Assembly (NCBI GenBank): GCA_007449985.2
Contig: VIIQ02000208.1
Location: 62,001-126,000, forward strand
Direction: 5' to 3'
From: Desmodesmus armatus
Lineage: Eukaryota; Chlorophyta; Chlorophyceae; Sphaeropleales; Scenedesmaceae
Length of the DNA: 64,000 bases
In this document: in pieces, positions 1-10,616 of the stretch
Numbering within the stretch: the first letter of the stretch is position 1
Layout: the number at the start of each line of letters is the position of its first letter
Notes under the pieces: generated by a model
Database searches by the model: none
Told to the model about the DNA's origin: nothing
Seen by the model: the letters and a program-made list of their open reading frames with translations, nothing else
Program-made: the position numbers and the translations under genes

Positions 1-103
1 CCATCACAGAGGTGATGTGAAGGACTGTCAAGGGCTGGAACGTTGCAAGTCAGGTTGTGCGCAAGGGGCAGGGGGGGGGGGGGGGGGCGTGAGCACCCTG
101 TTC

Positions 104-157
104 CTGCAGGGGCCTTTTGGTGCGGCTGCCGGATGGCATCAGCTTCAGGGCTGCAGG
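104..157 (+). repeat. Decayed partial copy of INSIG first exon (gene 1)
   Basis: CTGTTCCTGCAGGGG through GGGCTGCAG|GTG matches the 3' part of the first exon of INSIG gene 2 at 3605-3674, including its donor. Several mismatches and small gaps are visible. It implies that the intact first exon of gene 1 lies upstream of the window. Confidence 0.6.
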
Positions 158-654
158 TGCGAATCACAATGCAAGTTGATGTGCAATACATAAAGTGATG
201 AGCCTCGCTGGCTCCCTGTGGTGTGCTCAAGCTTGGCCTGAACCATGTAACTGTAATAACAGTAGATTGTGTTGCACCACATGTCCATGGTTACAGACGC
301 TCGCATTTGTGGAAAAGTCAACGGCAATCGCTGGCACAGCGCTTTGCTGGGGGAGAGGGGGGGGGGTGCAGCAGTGTGTTTGCTGTGCTGCATAAAATAG
401 TGGTTGAGCGGCTGCCTGGCAGTTTTGTTCCTGTATCATACAGAGTCATACCAAGTTGGTCCCTCAGGACTTACTAGCTGGGCCCGCCCCGGGGCACTGC
501 GCCAGGCTGGATGGCACTCGGAGTGCCTGCAGGGTTCCCAGCACCCACCCAACCATCATAAAACACATTCCACACTGTCACACTAGCTCGCCGCCATGTT
601 CCTGACACTACCCCCCATCTGCGCATGTGCGTGCCGCCACTCACAACATCTTCA

Positions 655-960
655 GGTGTGTGACATAGCACCCTTGCACTTGGTCTCTCACTTCAGACGT
701 CCTGGCTTGTGCCACTGCTGATGGCAGCTTCAACCTGGTGATGTATCTAAGTATCTGACGCTGTTGCGCGCCTGCTTGCCCTTATGGGGGGAGTATGTTA
801 CATGGACATTTTCGCCAAACAATGCTTATGCTGCTGCCCACTGTTTCCCTTACCCATAGGTGTATGACATAACGTCTCTGCACTTGGGCTCCCTCAAAAC
901 GTCCTGGCTGGTGCCGCCCCTACTAGGCACGTTGTACCTCATACTGTTCCTGACATTGTC
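655..960 (+). repeat. Two upstream partial copies of INSIG second exon (gene 1)
   Basis: Two copies of the exon that starts at 1008, each with its own acceptor: one at 655-720 (VCDIAPLHL-like, decayed) and one at 860-930 (VYDITSLHLGSLKTSW..VPPLLGT). The second is followed by a copy of the intron (cttgcctgcctgtctgctgctgccc..ccatag). The copies stop within the exon and lack its downstream part, so they cannot replace the real exon. Confidence 0.75.
783..822 (-). mobile_element. LINE 3'-end footprint (about 40 bp)
   Basis: This 40-bp stretch is nearly identical to 18251-18289, the presumed 3' end of the LINE fragment in the intron of LRR gene C. The two differ by one G in a G run. It contains TGTAA on the minus strand. 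It looks like a severely 5'-truncated insertion of the same element, or a shared tail sequence. It lies between two INSIG exon copies. Confidence 0.45.
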
Positions 961-1007
961 GCTTGCCTGCCTGTCTGCTGCTGCCCACTGTTTCCCCTTG
1001 CCCATAG

Positions 1008-1555
1008 GTGTACGACATAGCGCCTCTGCACTTAGGCTCCCTCGAGACATCCTGGCTGGTGCCGCCCCTACTAGGCACCTTCTACCTGGTGCTCGGCCTG
1101 CTCACGATAGCTGCAGACAACAGCAGCCCCGGGCCCGCAACAGCAGCAGCACAAGCCCGCGCAAGCAATGAAGCCAGTGTTGGCTTCCTCGCCCTCAATT
1201 TCGGCGCCCTTGCAGCCGCACTAGCTCTCTCTGCATACATGTACGAGACGCAGCAGCCGCCTGGCGTTATTTTGGGTTTTTGGCAGCAGTAACGGCGCTC
1301 AACTGGGCGCTGTTTGACCGCACGAAGCAGGGTTTAGTGCTGGCGGCGGTGTGCGGTTTAGGGGCCCCTGCTGCGGAGGTTGTGCTGATGGCTGTGACAC
1401 ATTGCTGGCATTATCCTAGGGCGGATGTTGGCGGGGTTTTCGTGTCCTGGGTGCCGTGGTGTTATGCATTTTATACCCCGGCGGTTAGTAATCTTGCGAG
1501 GTACCTGTGGGTGACATGCAGGCCCCCCGCTGGCGAGGCCGAGGGCGGCTGGTGA
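1008..1555 (+). CDS. INSIG: INSIG-family membrane protein, copy 1 (3' part; 5' exon lies before the window)
   Basis: INSIG proteins are small ER membrane proteins that in animals and fungi bind sterols and hold SCAP or HMG-CoA reductase. The exon opens after an acceptor (cccatag) with VYDIAPLHLGSLETSW, then VPPLLGT, matching the WWVPPCCGT motif of animal INSIG. It continues through hydrophobic segments to LNWALFDRTKQGL (INSIG: WWTFDRSRSG) and the C-terminal block SWVPWCYAFYT..VSNLARYL (INSIG: SWLPCIFF..GNIGRQL). The frame breaks near 1270-1280: relative to copy 2 one base is missing, and the second half is read in another frame. Coding probably ends or splices at the donor after ARYL, near 1505. 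The cognate first exon is not in the window; only a decayed partial copy of it is seen near 104-157. Family assignment rests on motif order by eye. Whether the gene is functional is unknown. Confidence 0.6.
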
Positions 1556-1960
1556 AGTCTTCAACCTTTGCTTGTGGCCCCTGTTTTTGATTGGTGGTGG
1601 GGCTGAGTTGTACACCCCGGTGGTTAGTAATCTTGCGAGGTATCTGTGCGTTACTTGCAGGCCGCCTTCTAGTGAAGCCTATGGAGGCTGGTGAAGGCCA
1701 ATTGTTGCTGGTGGCTCCTGCCTGAGCAACTTTGTCGCTTGGCGGTTCAACAGTTTTGCTGACTGAGGGTTCGCCTGCATGCCCCCTTGGGTCGCACACA
1801 AGCATACTGCTGGTGAAGCTGAGGGAGGCTGGTGAAGTCATTAATCATTGTTGGTGGCCTCTGCTTTGGCAGCTTCAAGCTGTCCTTGGGCAATTTGGCT
1901 GTCTGAGCGCCCTCTTGCATGCCCCTTTGGGTCACATGCAGGCCTCATGTTTAGGGCTAA
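1556..1960 (+). repeat. Minisatellite and exon-end copy downstream of INSIG copy 1
   Basis: Units of roughly 120-135 bp carry GAGGCTGGTGAAG, a TTGGTGGC..TTGGCAGC core, and a CTTGCATGCCCC..GGGTCACATGCAG end. A copy of the INSIG exon end (GGTTAGTAATCTTGCGAGG followed by a donor-like GTGCGT) lies at 1614-1660. Related units recur at 5780-6430 after INSIG copy 2. Confidence 0.6.
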
Positions 1961-3112
1961 CGCACAAGCATGCTAGGTGTTGTTGCTGCTGATGTGTTTT
2001 GACATCTGTCCACCTGATTAGGTTCTTCATCAAGAATGTGTTGAGGCCCTGATGCACCGTGGTGTAGGCATGGGTATGAGCGCACTTCTGCTCTGAACTC
2101 AGACTACGGAAAGGCAATTGCCATGAGAGTCTCATACAAGCGCGTGTCAACGGTAGTGGCAGCAGATGTGGTGTCGATTCAAACCAGCTGTGCGCATTGG
2201 CGGCATCACATGATACACAATTGACAGCAGCTGAAGTGAGGGACAAGCAGTGGACAGCATTTGCCAGCTGCGTTGTGACCAACAGGCTGTGTTACCCTCA
2301 ACAGCTGCTCAAGCGCTTAGTCCCTTGCTCAGTGCATCACCACTCACCAACCGAACATTTTGAAACATATAAACAAGCAAGCCTCACAACAATAAGTTGT
2401 TGGACCCTGCACCCTGAAACCTTGGACAGCTTCTTAAGTCGGTACATTCGCTCGATTGTTGGTCTGCAGACTACCATGAGGAAGCAACTGACAAGTATTG
2501 GTTGTCGCGCGCGGCACTTCTCAGCTGCATGTTGCTGTAGTGGTTGGCGCGCCATTCCAACACGAATGCAGGGGGCTGAAGCCAGAGGTAAGGAAGCCCC
2601 AGAGGAACACATGTCGATACGAGTTTGGTTACCATTTTTCGTAGCTGTTTTGCTTGAGCACCTGGCAGGAGCGCTAATTTTGTTTTGCCATACATTGCCA
2701 TATGGCACCTCTGACCCTGTCCGATTTGGGCTTGCCGGCTGTCCTGTCGCAGCTTCTACCTGCGAAACCCAGTCTCAAAATTTACATGATACAGCTGGTA
2801 AGCATGTCAAGTCTCAGGTAGGCTTGCAGGAGCAGCAGCAGGGTAAGTCAGCCCCCAGCAGCAGCAGCAGCAACAGCAGCAGGGGTGGTACAGTTGCCAG
2901 TGGTTCGAGGTGACACTGCTGTGCTCTGGTTCACGCTGGTGGGCGCTGAAACTCAGGCCACTAGCTACAGACCGACAGCAGTCAGCAGGCATCAAGGGCA
3001 GCAGGCGAGGCGTGGGTGTGATACTGTTGTGTCCTGGATCACATCAGCGCTGATGACGGAACGAGGCAAGGGCGATGGAGCAAACAAAACAGCGAGAAAG
3101 TAAAGTAGATAG

Positions 3113-3120
3113 GTATAAAA
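3113..3120 (+). promoter_or_regulatory. TATA box candidate for INSIG gene 2
   Basis: TATAAAAG sits about 165 bp upstream of the first ATG of the gene-2 reading frame, at the junction between the left duplication and gene 2. No other promoter element was recognised. Confidence 0.4.
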
Positions 3121-3284
3121 GAAAGAAGCGATGCTCTGCTAACGAAACCACCCAGTCCAAGCCGAGTACGTGACAAGGATCAGTGTGAGGGTGTGATTAT
3201 GTTGAGTTTGTCTCAGCTGAAGAGAAACAGGATTCCCCCAGGTATTCCTGAGATATTTGCTCACACAATTCCATCTACGCCATC

Positions 3285-3933
3285 ATGCCGTGCATCTACA
3301 CAATGATTGGCCACGGTCAGACTGCCAGGTTGGCCTGCAAGCTGCAGCAAAGCCAGTTGCCCTGTGTTGCTGCCCGAGCAGCTCGCGAGCACTTTGCTAG
3401 ACCTCATGATGTGTCGATATTCCTTGAAGACAGTAGCAGCAGCTACAACCGCCGCACCAGTAGCCAGCATAACAGCAGAAGCACCATGCTGTGCCGCGCC
3501 ACCCAACAAGAAAGAGATCAACAGCAGCAGCAGCAGCAGCAGCAGCAAGGTATCACGTTGCAGTCGGCTTTCAAGGACCCCCCTGTGTGGTTGTTGTTTG
3601 GTGGAACCCTGTTCCAGCAGGGGGCGCTGCTGGGGCCGCTGTTGGACGGGATCCACTCAAGGACAGGGCTGCAGGTGGGTTGGTGTTGTCTTGCCCCTGA
3701 GACTGGGATCAGCCGCTTTGTCAGTTGTGCTAGTCATGTACAGGGGTGGTCTGTAACCAACTGGGAGCAAGGGGTGCTGCTGGGGCCGCTGCTTGGCGGC
3801 ATCCACTCCAGGACAGGGCTGCAGCTGGGTGTTGCGTGAACTGCATGGAGCGGCTTGCACCTTTGGTTACCAGTAGGTGGTGTGAGGGGCTGTCAAGGGC
3901 TGTAATGCCGTAGGTTTGAGTGTGTCAAAAACG

Positions 3934-3969
<36 letters not shown>

Positions 3970-4138
3970 CTGTTCCAGCAGGGGGCGCTGCCGGAGCCGC
4001 TGTTGGACGGGATCCGCTCCAAGGCATTGCTCAGGTGGGTGTTATGGGAATTGCATGCAGCGTTATTTTGCAAGCAGGTGGTGGGAAGGCTTGTCAAGGG
4101 GTGGAACGTTGCAGGTTCCAGTGTCTGTGCACGGGGGC

Positions 4139-4177
<39 letters not shown>

Positions 4178-5760
4178 TGATGTTCCAGCAGCGCCCCGCT
4201 GGATGATCGGCATCCACTCCTGGACATTGCTGCAAGTGCGAATTAACTTTGACATCGCACCTATCGCACATGAGTTGCGTCGCAATACATATCCAGGGGT
4301 TACATTACACTGGCCAAGAGAGACTCTTTGTGTACTAGAGAAGAGAATGGCTTTGCACAGTGCAGGGGGAGGGGGGAGCCTGCTGAACAGTGATTTTCTG
4401 TACTGCTAGTACTGCTAGTACTGCTAGTACTGCTAGAACTGCTAGTACTGCTAGTACTGCTGCCTGCGGTGTCTGGCTGCTGCTGCTGCCCACTCTTACC
4501 TTACCCACAGGCGAAAGACTACTTTTTGTTGTTGTTTTGCATTTAAACAACCCACTACTTGAGTTCTCCCCAACCATCCTGGCTGCCGCCGCCCAGGCCA
4601 CTGCTCTGGGCTGGATCCAACCTGCTGTAATTCCGGATCACAGAATACCCACCCAGCCCCCTCGCATGAGGCTTCTCACTCATGCTGCTTTGTCACACTA
4701 GCTCGTCCGTTGTCTTCCTGACGCTGTTGCGCATCTGCGGATGTCTTCTGTCATCACTCGCTCCTCCGTCATGCTGTTCAGGTGTACGACATAGCGCCTG
4801 TGCACTTGGGCTCCCTCGAGACATCCTGGCTGGTCCCACCCCTGCTTGGCACCTCCTTTCTCAAGCTGTTGAGTCTCTAACGCTGTTGCTTACCTGCGTC
4901 GTCTTTTTGTCTGCTGCTACCCATTTCCTCCTTTCCGTAGGTGTACGACATACTGTATGACATAGCGCCCCTGCATTTCAACTCCCTCGAGACATCCTGG
5001 CTGGTGCCGCCCCTGCTAGGCACATTCTACCTGGTGCTATCTGCTACTGACACTGTCCATCCTTGTGTGTCTGTCTGCTACCCACTTTCGCCATCTGCAT
5101 AGGTGTATGACATAGCGCCCCTGCACTGGGGTCCCTTGAGACATCCTGGCTGGTGCCGCCCCTGCTGGGCACGTTCTACCTGGTGCTATCTGCTACTGAC
5201 ACTGTCCATGCTTGTGTGTCTGTCTGCTACCCACTTTTGCCATCTGCATAGGTGTATGACATAGCGCCCCTGCACTTGGGGTCCCTTGAGACATCCTGGC
5301 TGGTGCCGCCCTGCTGGGCATTTTCTACTTGCGTCTCGGCCTCCTCACGATAGCTGCAGACCAGAGCAACCCAGGGCCCGCAACAGCAGCAGCACAAGCC
5401 CGCGCAAGCAATGAAGCCAGTGTTGGCTTCCTAGCCCTCAACTTTGGCGCCCTTGCAGCCGCGCTCGCCCTATCTGCATACATGTATGAGTCACAGCAGC
5501 CAGCTGGCGTCATTTTCGGGGTGTTGGCAGCAGTAACGGCGCTAAACTGGGCGCTGTTTGACCGCACGAAGCAGGGTTTAGTGCTGGCGGCGGTGTGCGG
5601 TTTAGGGGCCCCTGCTGCGGAGGTTGTGCTGATGGCTGTGACACATTGCTGGCATTATCCTAGGGCGGATGTTGGCGGGGTTTTCGTGTCGTGGGTGCCG
5701 TGGTGTTATGCATTTTATACCCTGGCGGTTAGTAATTTGGCGAGGTACCTGTGGGTGACA
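3285..5760 (+). CDS. INSIG: INSIG-family membrane protein, copy 2
   Basis: Exon 1 (3285-3674) codes for a Ser/Gln-rich N-terminus with a ten-Gln run, then a first hydrophobic segment WLLFGGTLFQQGALLGPLL and LLDGIHSRTGLQ. It ends at CTGCAG|GTGGGT in phase 0. The continuing exon starts at 5252 (VYDIAPLHLGSLETSW) and carries VPPLLGT, ALFDRTKQGL and SWVPWCYAFYTLAVSNLARYL. Its likely donor is CT|GTGGGT near 5750. Motif order and spacing match INSIG, about 200-220 residues in animals. One base is missing in the C run at 5308-5311 (CCGCCCTG against CCGCCCCTG in the other copies), breaking VPPLLG. Any last short exon is not identified. ATG 3285 is tentative; ATG 3487 is an alternative. A sterol role is family knowledge, not shown here. 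Confidence 0.65.
3768..4236 (+). repeat. Three downstream partial copies of INSIG exon 1
   Basis: Copies of the 3' part of exon 1 lie at 3775-3830 (GVLLGPLLGGIHSRTGLQ), 3969-4036 (LFQQGALPEPLLDGIRS, ending at a GTGGGTG donor) and 4186-4236 (decayed). Long G runs (3936-3969, 4139-4176) lie between them. Each copy keeps the exon 3' end but lacks the exon start. Confidence 0.75.
4401..4461 (+). repeat. 9-bp tandem repeat (TACTGCTAG)n
   Basis: About seven head-to-tail copies of TACTGCTAG, one with an A for T change. It lies in the presumed intron between INSIG exon 1 and exon 2. Confidence 0.9.
4782..5200 (+). repeat. Three upstream partial copies of INSIG exon 2 (gene 2)
   Basis: Copies begin at 4782, 4941 and 5103, each directly after a pyrimidine-rich acceptor (ttcag, cgtag, catag). 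Each codes VYDIAP..HLGS..ETSWLVPPLLGT and then runs into intron-like sequence. The two nearest the real exon share their whole repeat unit, including ATCTGCTACTGACACTGTCCAT, with a spacing of about 150 bp. They are therefore the youngest. Confidence 0.85.
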
Positions 5761-7505
5761 TGCAGGCCCCCGCTGGTGAGGCCAAGGGAGGCTGGTGACG
5801 TCATCAAGTGTTGCTGGTGGCCTTTGACTGAGGGCCCCGCTTGCATGCCCATCTTGGGTCACATGCAGGCCTTCTGTTTGGTCAGTGCCCTGAAAGACTG
5901 GGGTACGACAGCCCTTTGCGGCAACGCCATGGGCCCTGGCTGGCTGGCTAGTGCTGAGGTTTGGGATCCCCTCTGACATTTACGTATCTTCTGGATATAC
6001 TATATCCTAGTAGGCTGGTGAGGCTCGGGGAGGCTGGTGAAGTCACCAGTTGCTGCTTGTGGCCTCTGCTTTGGCAGCTTTGTCGCTGGGCGATTTGGCA
6101 CAATGAGAGTCTGCTTGCATGGCCTCTTAGGCCGCATGCATGCCTGCCGCTCGTGAGGCTGAGGGAGGCTGGTGAAGGCACCGAATGTTGCTGGTGGCTC
6201 GTGCCTAAGCAACTTTGTCGCTTGGCAGTTCAACAGTTTTGCTGACTGAGGGTCCGCTTGCATGCCCTTGGGTCGCACGCAAGCATACTGCTGGTGAGTC
6301 TGAGGCAGGCTGGTGAAGGCACCAGTCATTGTTGGTGGCTTGTGACTTGGAAGCTTTGTCCCTGGGCGGTTTGGCTGAATGAGGGCCTGCTTGCATGCCC
6401 CCTTTGGTCACATGCGGGCCTCATGTTTAGGGCTACCGCACCAGCGTGCTAGGTGTTGTTGCTGCTGATGTGTTCTGACATCTGTCCACTTGAAGCATGG
6501 AGTGAGGCCGTAATGTACCGTGATGTAGGTGTGGGTATGAGCACACTTCTGCTCTGAACTTAGACTACGGAAAGGCAGTTTCCATGGGAGTGTCATACAA
6601 GCGCGTGTCAACGGCAGTGACAGCAGATGTGGTATCAATTTAAACCAGCTACGCATATTGGGGGGATCACGTGATACACATTTGACAGCAGCTGAAGTGA
6701 AGGACACGCAGTGAACAGCATTCGCCAGCTGCGCTGTTACCAGCAGGCTGTGCCCCCCTCAACAGCTGCTGAAGCGCTGAGACCCTAGTGCATCACCACT
6801 CAAAAATTGAATAGTTTGAAACACAGAAATAAGCAAGCCGCAAACACACAATGTATGGTATAAACCCTGCACCCTGAAACCTCCAAGGCTTGGACAACTC
6901 TGCTAGTCGGTACTTATGTTCCAGAGTCTTGGTCTGCGGACTGTGATGAGGAATACCCTGACCTAAATAGTTTGTCGCGCGCGTTAATGTTAGGCTCTCC
7001 GCACAGTTTTTTGCTGGATTGGCGCTCCTTTCCAGCAGGACTTCAGGGGGAGGAACCCAGAGGCAAGTTGGCTCCAGAAGGATGAATTCAATTACAAAAA
7101 TGGCATCCAGGTATGTAGCTGTTGTTCGCTTGAGCACCTGGCGGAGCGCTGCATGTGTTTTGTGCGATGGCACCTCTGCTTCTCTCCGATTTGGGCTTGC
7201 CGGCTGCCCTGTCGCAGGCACTTCCTGCGAAAACCAGCATTTTCTCGATGCAGCAGGTGAGCATGTCAAGCCTCAGGTCAGCTTCCAGGAGCAGCACAGC
7301 AGGGTGAGCCCCCAGCAGCAGTAGCAGCAACAGCAGCAGGGGTGGTACATGTGCCAGTGGTTGAAGGTGACACTGCTGTGCTCTGGGTCACGCTGGTGGG
7401 CGCTGAAAGTCAGGCCACTAGCTACAGACCGCCAGCAGTCAGCGGCATGGAGGGCAGCAAGCAGCAGTCGAGGTGTGGGTGTGATACTGTTGTGTCCTGG
7501 GTCAC
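5252..7505 (+). repeat. Segmental duplication, right copy
   Basis: Right partner of 1008-3045 (see that entry). It carries INSIG copy 2, the GGCTGGTGAAG minisatellite (5780-6430) and the shared flank up to GTGATACTGTTGTGTCCTGG. Confidence 0.75.
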
Positions 7506-7830
7506 GCTGACATGCATATGTGATCTTCAAGCCATCGTCAGCTACCGACACAACAGTCAGCAGTAGCAGCAACATCGACAGGGCATCAAAGATAGTAACA
7601 CCAGCAGCAGCAGCAGCAGCAGCACTGACAGCAACAGCAGCAGCACGTTGAGTTGTGCGAGTGTGATACTGTTGTGCTCTGGATCAGGCTGATATGCATA
7701 TGTGATCTTCAAGCCATCATCAGCTACAGACACAACCGTCAGCGGCAGCAGCAGCTAGCCGCAGCAGCAGTCAGCTACGGTAGCAATCAGCAACAACAGT
7801 CAGCTGTAGGTATGGCAGCAAGATGAGGGG
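7498..7830 (+). repeat. Internal tandem repeat and CAG-rich DNA after INSIG copy 2
   Basis: A block with GCTGACATGCATATGTGATC at about 7506 recurs as GCTGATATGCATATGTGATC at about 7689. Each is followed by TTCAAGCCATC.TCAGCTAC and then CAG-rich sequence. From 7831 to 8550 I see G runs (7828-7847, 8261-8271) and one dispersed repeat, but no gene. Confidence 0.6.
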
Positions 7831-7992
7831 GGGGGGGGGGGGGGGGGACTTCATAGCCAGCCTGAGAGCCCGGCGTGGGGCCATAGTGCTTGGCAAGCAT
7901 TTACCAAACACTATGGTGGTACAGGTTCAACCCCTGACTATCTCTACACTGCGCCCTATGCACAAATGTGTCACATGCCTGCAGTTCTTTCC

Positions 7993-8107
7993 CACCAAGG
8001 GCAGACACACCCTAATGCACTGTCGTGTGAGTCACTGCCACAAGCACTTGCGCAATCAGGCTGACAGACAGCTGTAGTCACAATATGAACAGCTGCTAGC
8101 ATGTGAT
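7993..8107 (+). repeat. Dispersed repeat, copy 1
   Basis: Shares AAGGGCAGACACAC.CTAATGCA, CTGCCACAAGC, CACTTGCGCAATCAG and CAGCTGCTA..ATGTG in the same order with 14591-14714. No coding content was recognised. It could be a remnant of a mobile element. Confidence 0.5.
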
Positions 8108-8696
8108 TTTGCCAACATGAAGGTGCGGCACACCTGTCAACTGATGTGGCAGCCACGATGTGGCCTTTGTCTTGACAAAAGCACATGAATCTCAATTGTA
8201 CTGTCGAAACCAATATCAGCAGGCCCACAACCAAATCACTTGCTGTTGTCACTACTGGTCGGGGGGGGGGGGCAAGCCTGTTATTCCTACCGAGACTCAG
8301 GTACCTGAGGTCCCACCTGAACTACTGGGACCTATACCCCAACAGAGTCGGACGTTTTCACCAGAACCCCAGATTGGCATACCACAATAACTTTAATTTG
8401 CATGTATCGTCCGTGGTTGTATCGAAAGTTGACAGTGGCTCTGCCCTTCTCGTCTCATCAATATCGTTCAGCATCGTGTGGCAGAATCAGCTTTTGCAGT
8501 TGTGCGGCTTTGACGTTGCTGACCTCTCACCTTCGTTGACGCCCCAAAATCATCACAGTGATTGAAACTCCGCTCTCAAAGTACGGCAATGCCTGCTGTG
8601 CTGGGCCAAGATGGACACAGTGAAAGTGGAAGGCCCACTCACCACACAACAATGCCTGACACCTGTCTGTGGCCCCCTTGGTTCTGCTGTTGCAGG

Positions 8697-10461
8697 ATGA
8701 GCTTCTCGCCTCAAACAGCTCCCAACCTGCTGCAGCTGCCAGAAGCCTGTCTGCAGCATGTGCTGCAGTACTGTGCTGATGACCTCTGCAGCCTGTTCAG
8801 CGCCGCGCGCACCAACAGCAGGCTGCACCAGGCAGCCGTGGTGGCATTCAGCCGCGTCAGGGTGGTGCTGACCGAGCGTAAGCAGGTCAAGGGTGTGCTG
8901 CAGTACCTCAGCAACCACGGCAAGGATGTGAGCAGCATCGATCTGAGCAGCAGCACAAAGGGCGCAGTCAGCTTTCGTCGGCTGCCTCACGACAAGCTGC
9001 AGGGGCTATCCAGCCTTAGCTTCAGCAAGGTGAAACTGCAGCTGAATCCACACAAGGGGGTGACAGTGTGCTGGGCAGTGGGGCATGTCTCAAGCAGCTG
9101 CAGCTCCACTATTGCGAGCTGCTTGAGAAAGGAAAGGGGTTGGCAAAAGCGCTGGCTGCAGCACTGTCAGCGCGGCCTGAGCTGCAGCACCTGAGCATCA
9201 TCATGAAGCCCAGTGCTACGTGCTTCAAAAGCAGTGTGCTGCTGGGGCTGCAGCAGCTGACGTATCTTGAGTTGGCGGGCATCGGGTTGTCCAGCCGCGA
9301 CGCCATGCGGCACATGCACGCGCTGACGCGCCTGCAGGAGCTGCGGCTGGAACGTTTCCATGGGTCAGCGGTTGTTCAGGCTATTGTGCTGACAGGTTTG
9401 CAGCGATTGAGTGTCCTCAAGCTTGGGCGCTCTTGCGACGGCAGGTTTGGGCAAGGTGTCTTGGCTGGCAGGCCAAGGCTGCAGCGCCTTGAGGTGTTGT
9501 TTGACACCGATCGCCTTGGTTGGGCAACAGGAATTGCAGAGTTCATGTCCCACCTGCAGCACCTGCAGCAGCTGACGTACTTAGACTTGAGTGGCCGCCT
9601 ACACCATACTACTCCCAGGGATCCATGCCCTCCAGTGGCCTACTCAGCGCTGACAGCCAGCAGCAAGTTGCAGCACCTCAACATCAGCGATTGCAAGCTG
9701 CCAGCAGGTGTGTGGCAGCACATCTTCCGTGCTGGCGAGCAGCTGCCGCACCTGCAGACACTGCTTATCAACCATGTGCGCCACTTTGACCTTGACCCGG
9801 TGAAGGCTGCAGCAGCTCCTGAAGCCAGCTGCCTTGTGAGCTGTCGCCCAGGGCTCCGCTCCCTAAGTATGGAGTATTTGGTGTGCAGAGCGGGGCTGCT
9901 GGCCCCTCTCACGGGACTCAGCAGCTTGCAGCAGCTGACCCTGTGCCCTGCTGACAGCTCAGCAGAGGTGATGGAGGTGGTGTGTCAGTTGACAGGGCTG
10001 AGGCAGCTCAACTTGCGCAACGCTGGCCATGACGACAGGCTGTTGCTGCAGCTCACTCAGCTGAAGCAGCTGGCACACCTGTGCTACTCTTCTGGCTATC
10101 ACGACAAACGTACCTATAATGTTGTGAGTTATGACATGCACAGCTGCACACCATTAGTGATAATTGCGCACCTACACAGGCTGCGGGCTTGCACGATTGT
10201 GGTCCAAGTTTGCCTGGCTGACCCACCATGCACTTGCCATGTACTGACTCCCCATGGTTGATCAGCGTGGCAGACCCGTGTTTTGACATACTGCAGATTT
10301 GAGCTGTTTCAAAAACGTGCCTTGCAATAATGCAATTGCTGTCATGTATTGTTGTGTAGGCCCACGGAGGTGCGCCCGTGTGGCGCCAGGTGCTGAGGCG
10401 CCTTCTCAACCATGACGAATCTGAATTGGCACAGCTGGCGGCTGCAGCCCTTGCAGAATAA
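8697..10461 (+). CDS. F-box-like/leucine-rich-repeat protein A
   Basis: The N-terminus LLQLPEACLQHVLQYCADD then SLFSAARTNSRLHQAAV has the LP..L..VL form of an F-box. It is followed by repeats such as LQQLTYLELAGIGL and LQRLEVLFDTDRL. Such proteins usually serve as substrate receptors of SCF ubiquitin ligases. Exon 1 runs from ATG 8697, just after a CAG acceptor-like site in the 5' leader, to 10123 (donor GTGAGT). Exon 2, 10360-10461, codes AHGGAPVWRQVLRRLLNH to the stop, in phase. The frame is broken at the G run 9056-9060: one added G restores HKGGDSVLGSG, matching GGFHGVLGAQ and RGGFQGVLGAG in the sister genes. The repaired length is about 509 residues. The substrate is unknown. Confidence 0.7.
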
Positions 10462-10611
10462 CAGTTCTTACGCGTCACATGGGTAACAGCCATGTGGCTT
10501 TGACGGTGAGTGGCATGTGTTATCTTAGGAGTGTTGGCTTTTGGTGTGTGCGTGTGTGTAGATGGAAGTGACTTGGCTCCACTCCAGGCCCTGTCATGTA
10601 CAACATCATAA

Positions 10612-10616
10612 TGTAA
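10612..10616 (+). terminator. Possible polyadenylation signal of gene A
   Basis: TGTAA, the usual green-algal poly(A) signal, lies about 150 bp after the stop codon of gene A. It is a short motif and could be chance. Confidence 0.3.

Larger units (their letters stand above)
1008..3045 (+). repeat. Segmental duplication, left copy
   Basis: This segment parallels 5252-7505. Matching landmarks are the INSIG second exon, the GGCTGGTGAAG units, GCCTCATGTTTAGGGCTA (1940 and 6418), CTCTGAACT..AGACTACGGAAAGGCA (2093 and 6553) and CTCTGG.TCACGCTGGTGGGC (2925 and 7381). The copies differ by many substitutions and indels, so the duplication is not recent. The 2197-2913 open frame in it is not conserved as an open frame in the right copy, so I treat it as noncoding. 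Confidence 0.75.

Noticed and set aside
2197..2913. 238-codon plus-strand frame after INSIG copy 1
   Set aside because: The duplicated segment at 6660-7460 does not keep it open, composition is not protein-like, and there is no recognisable motif.
3867..4285. Poly-Gly and poly-Pro proteins across the G runs
   Set aside because: Produced only by translating homopolymer G/C tracts next to INSIG exon copies.
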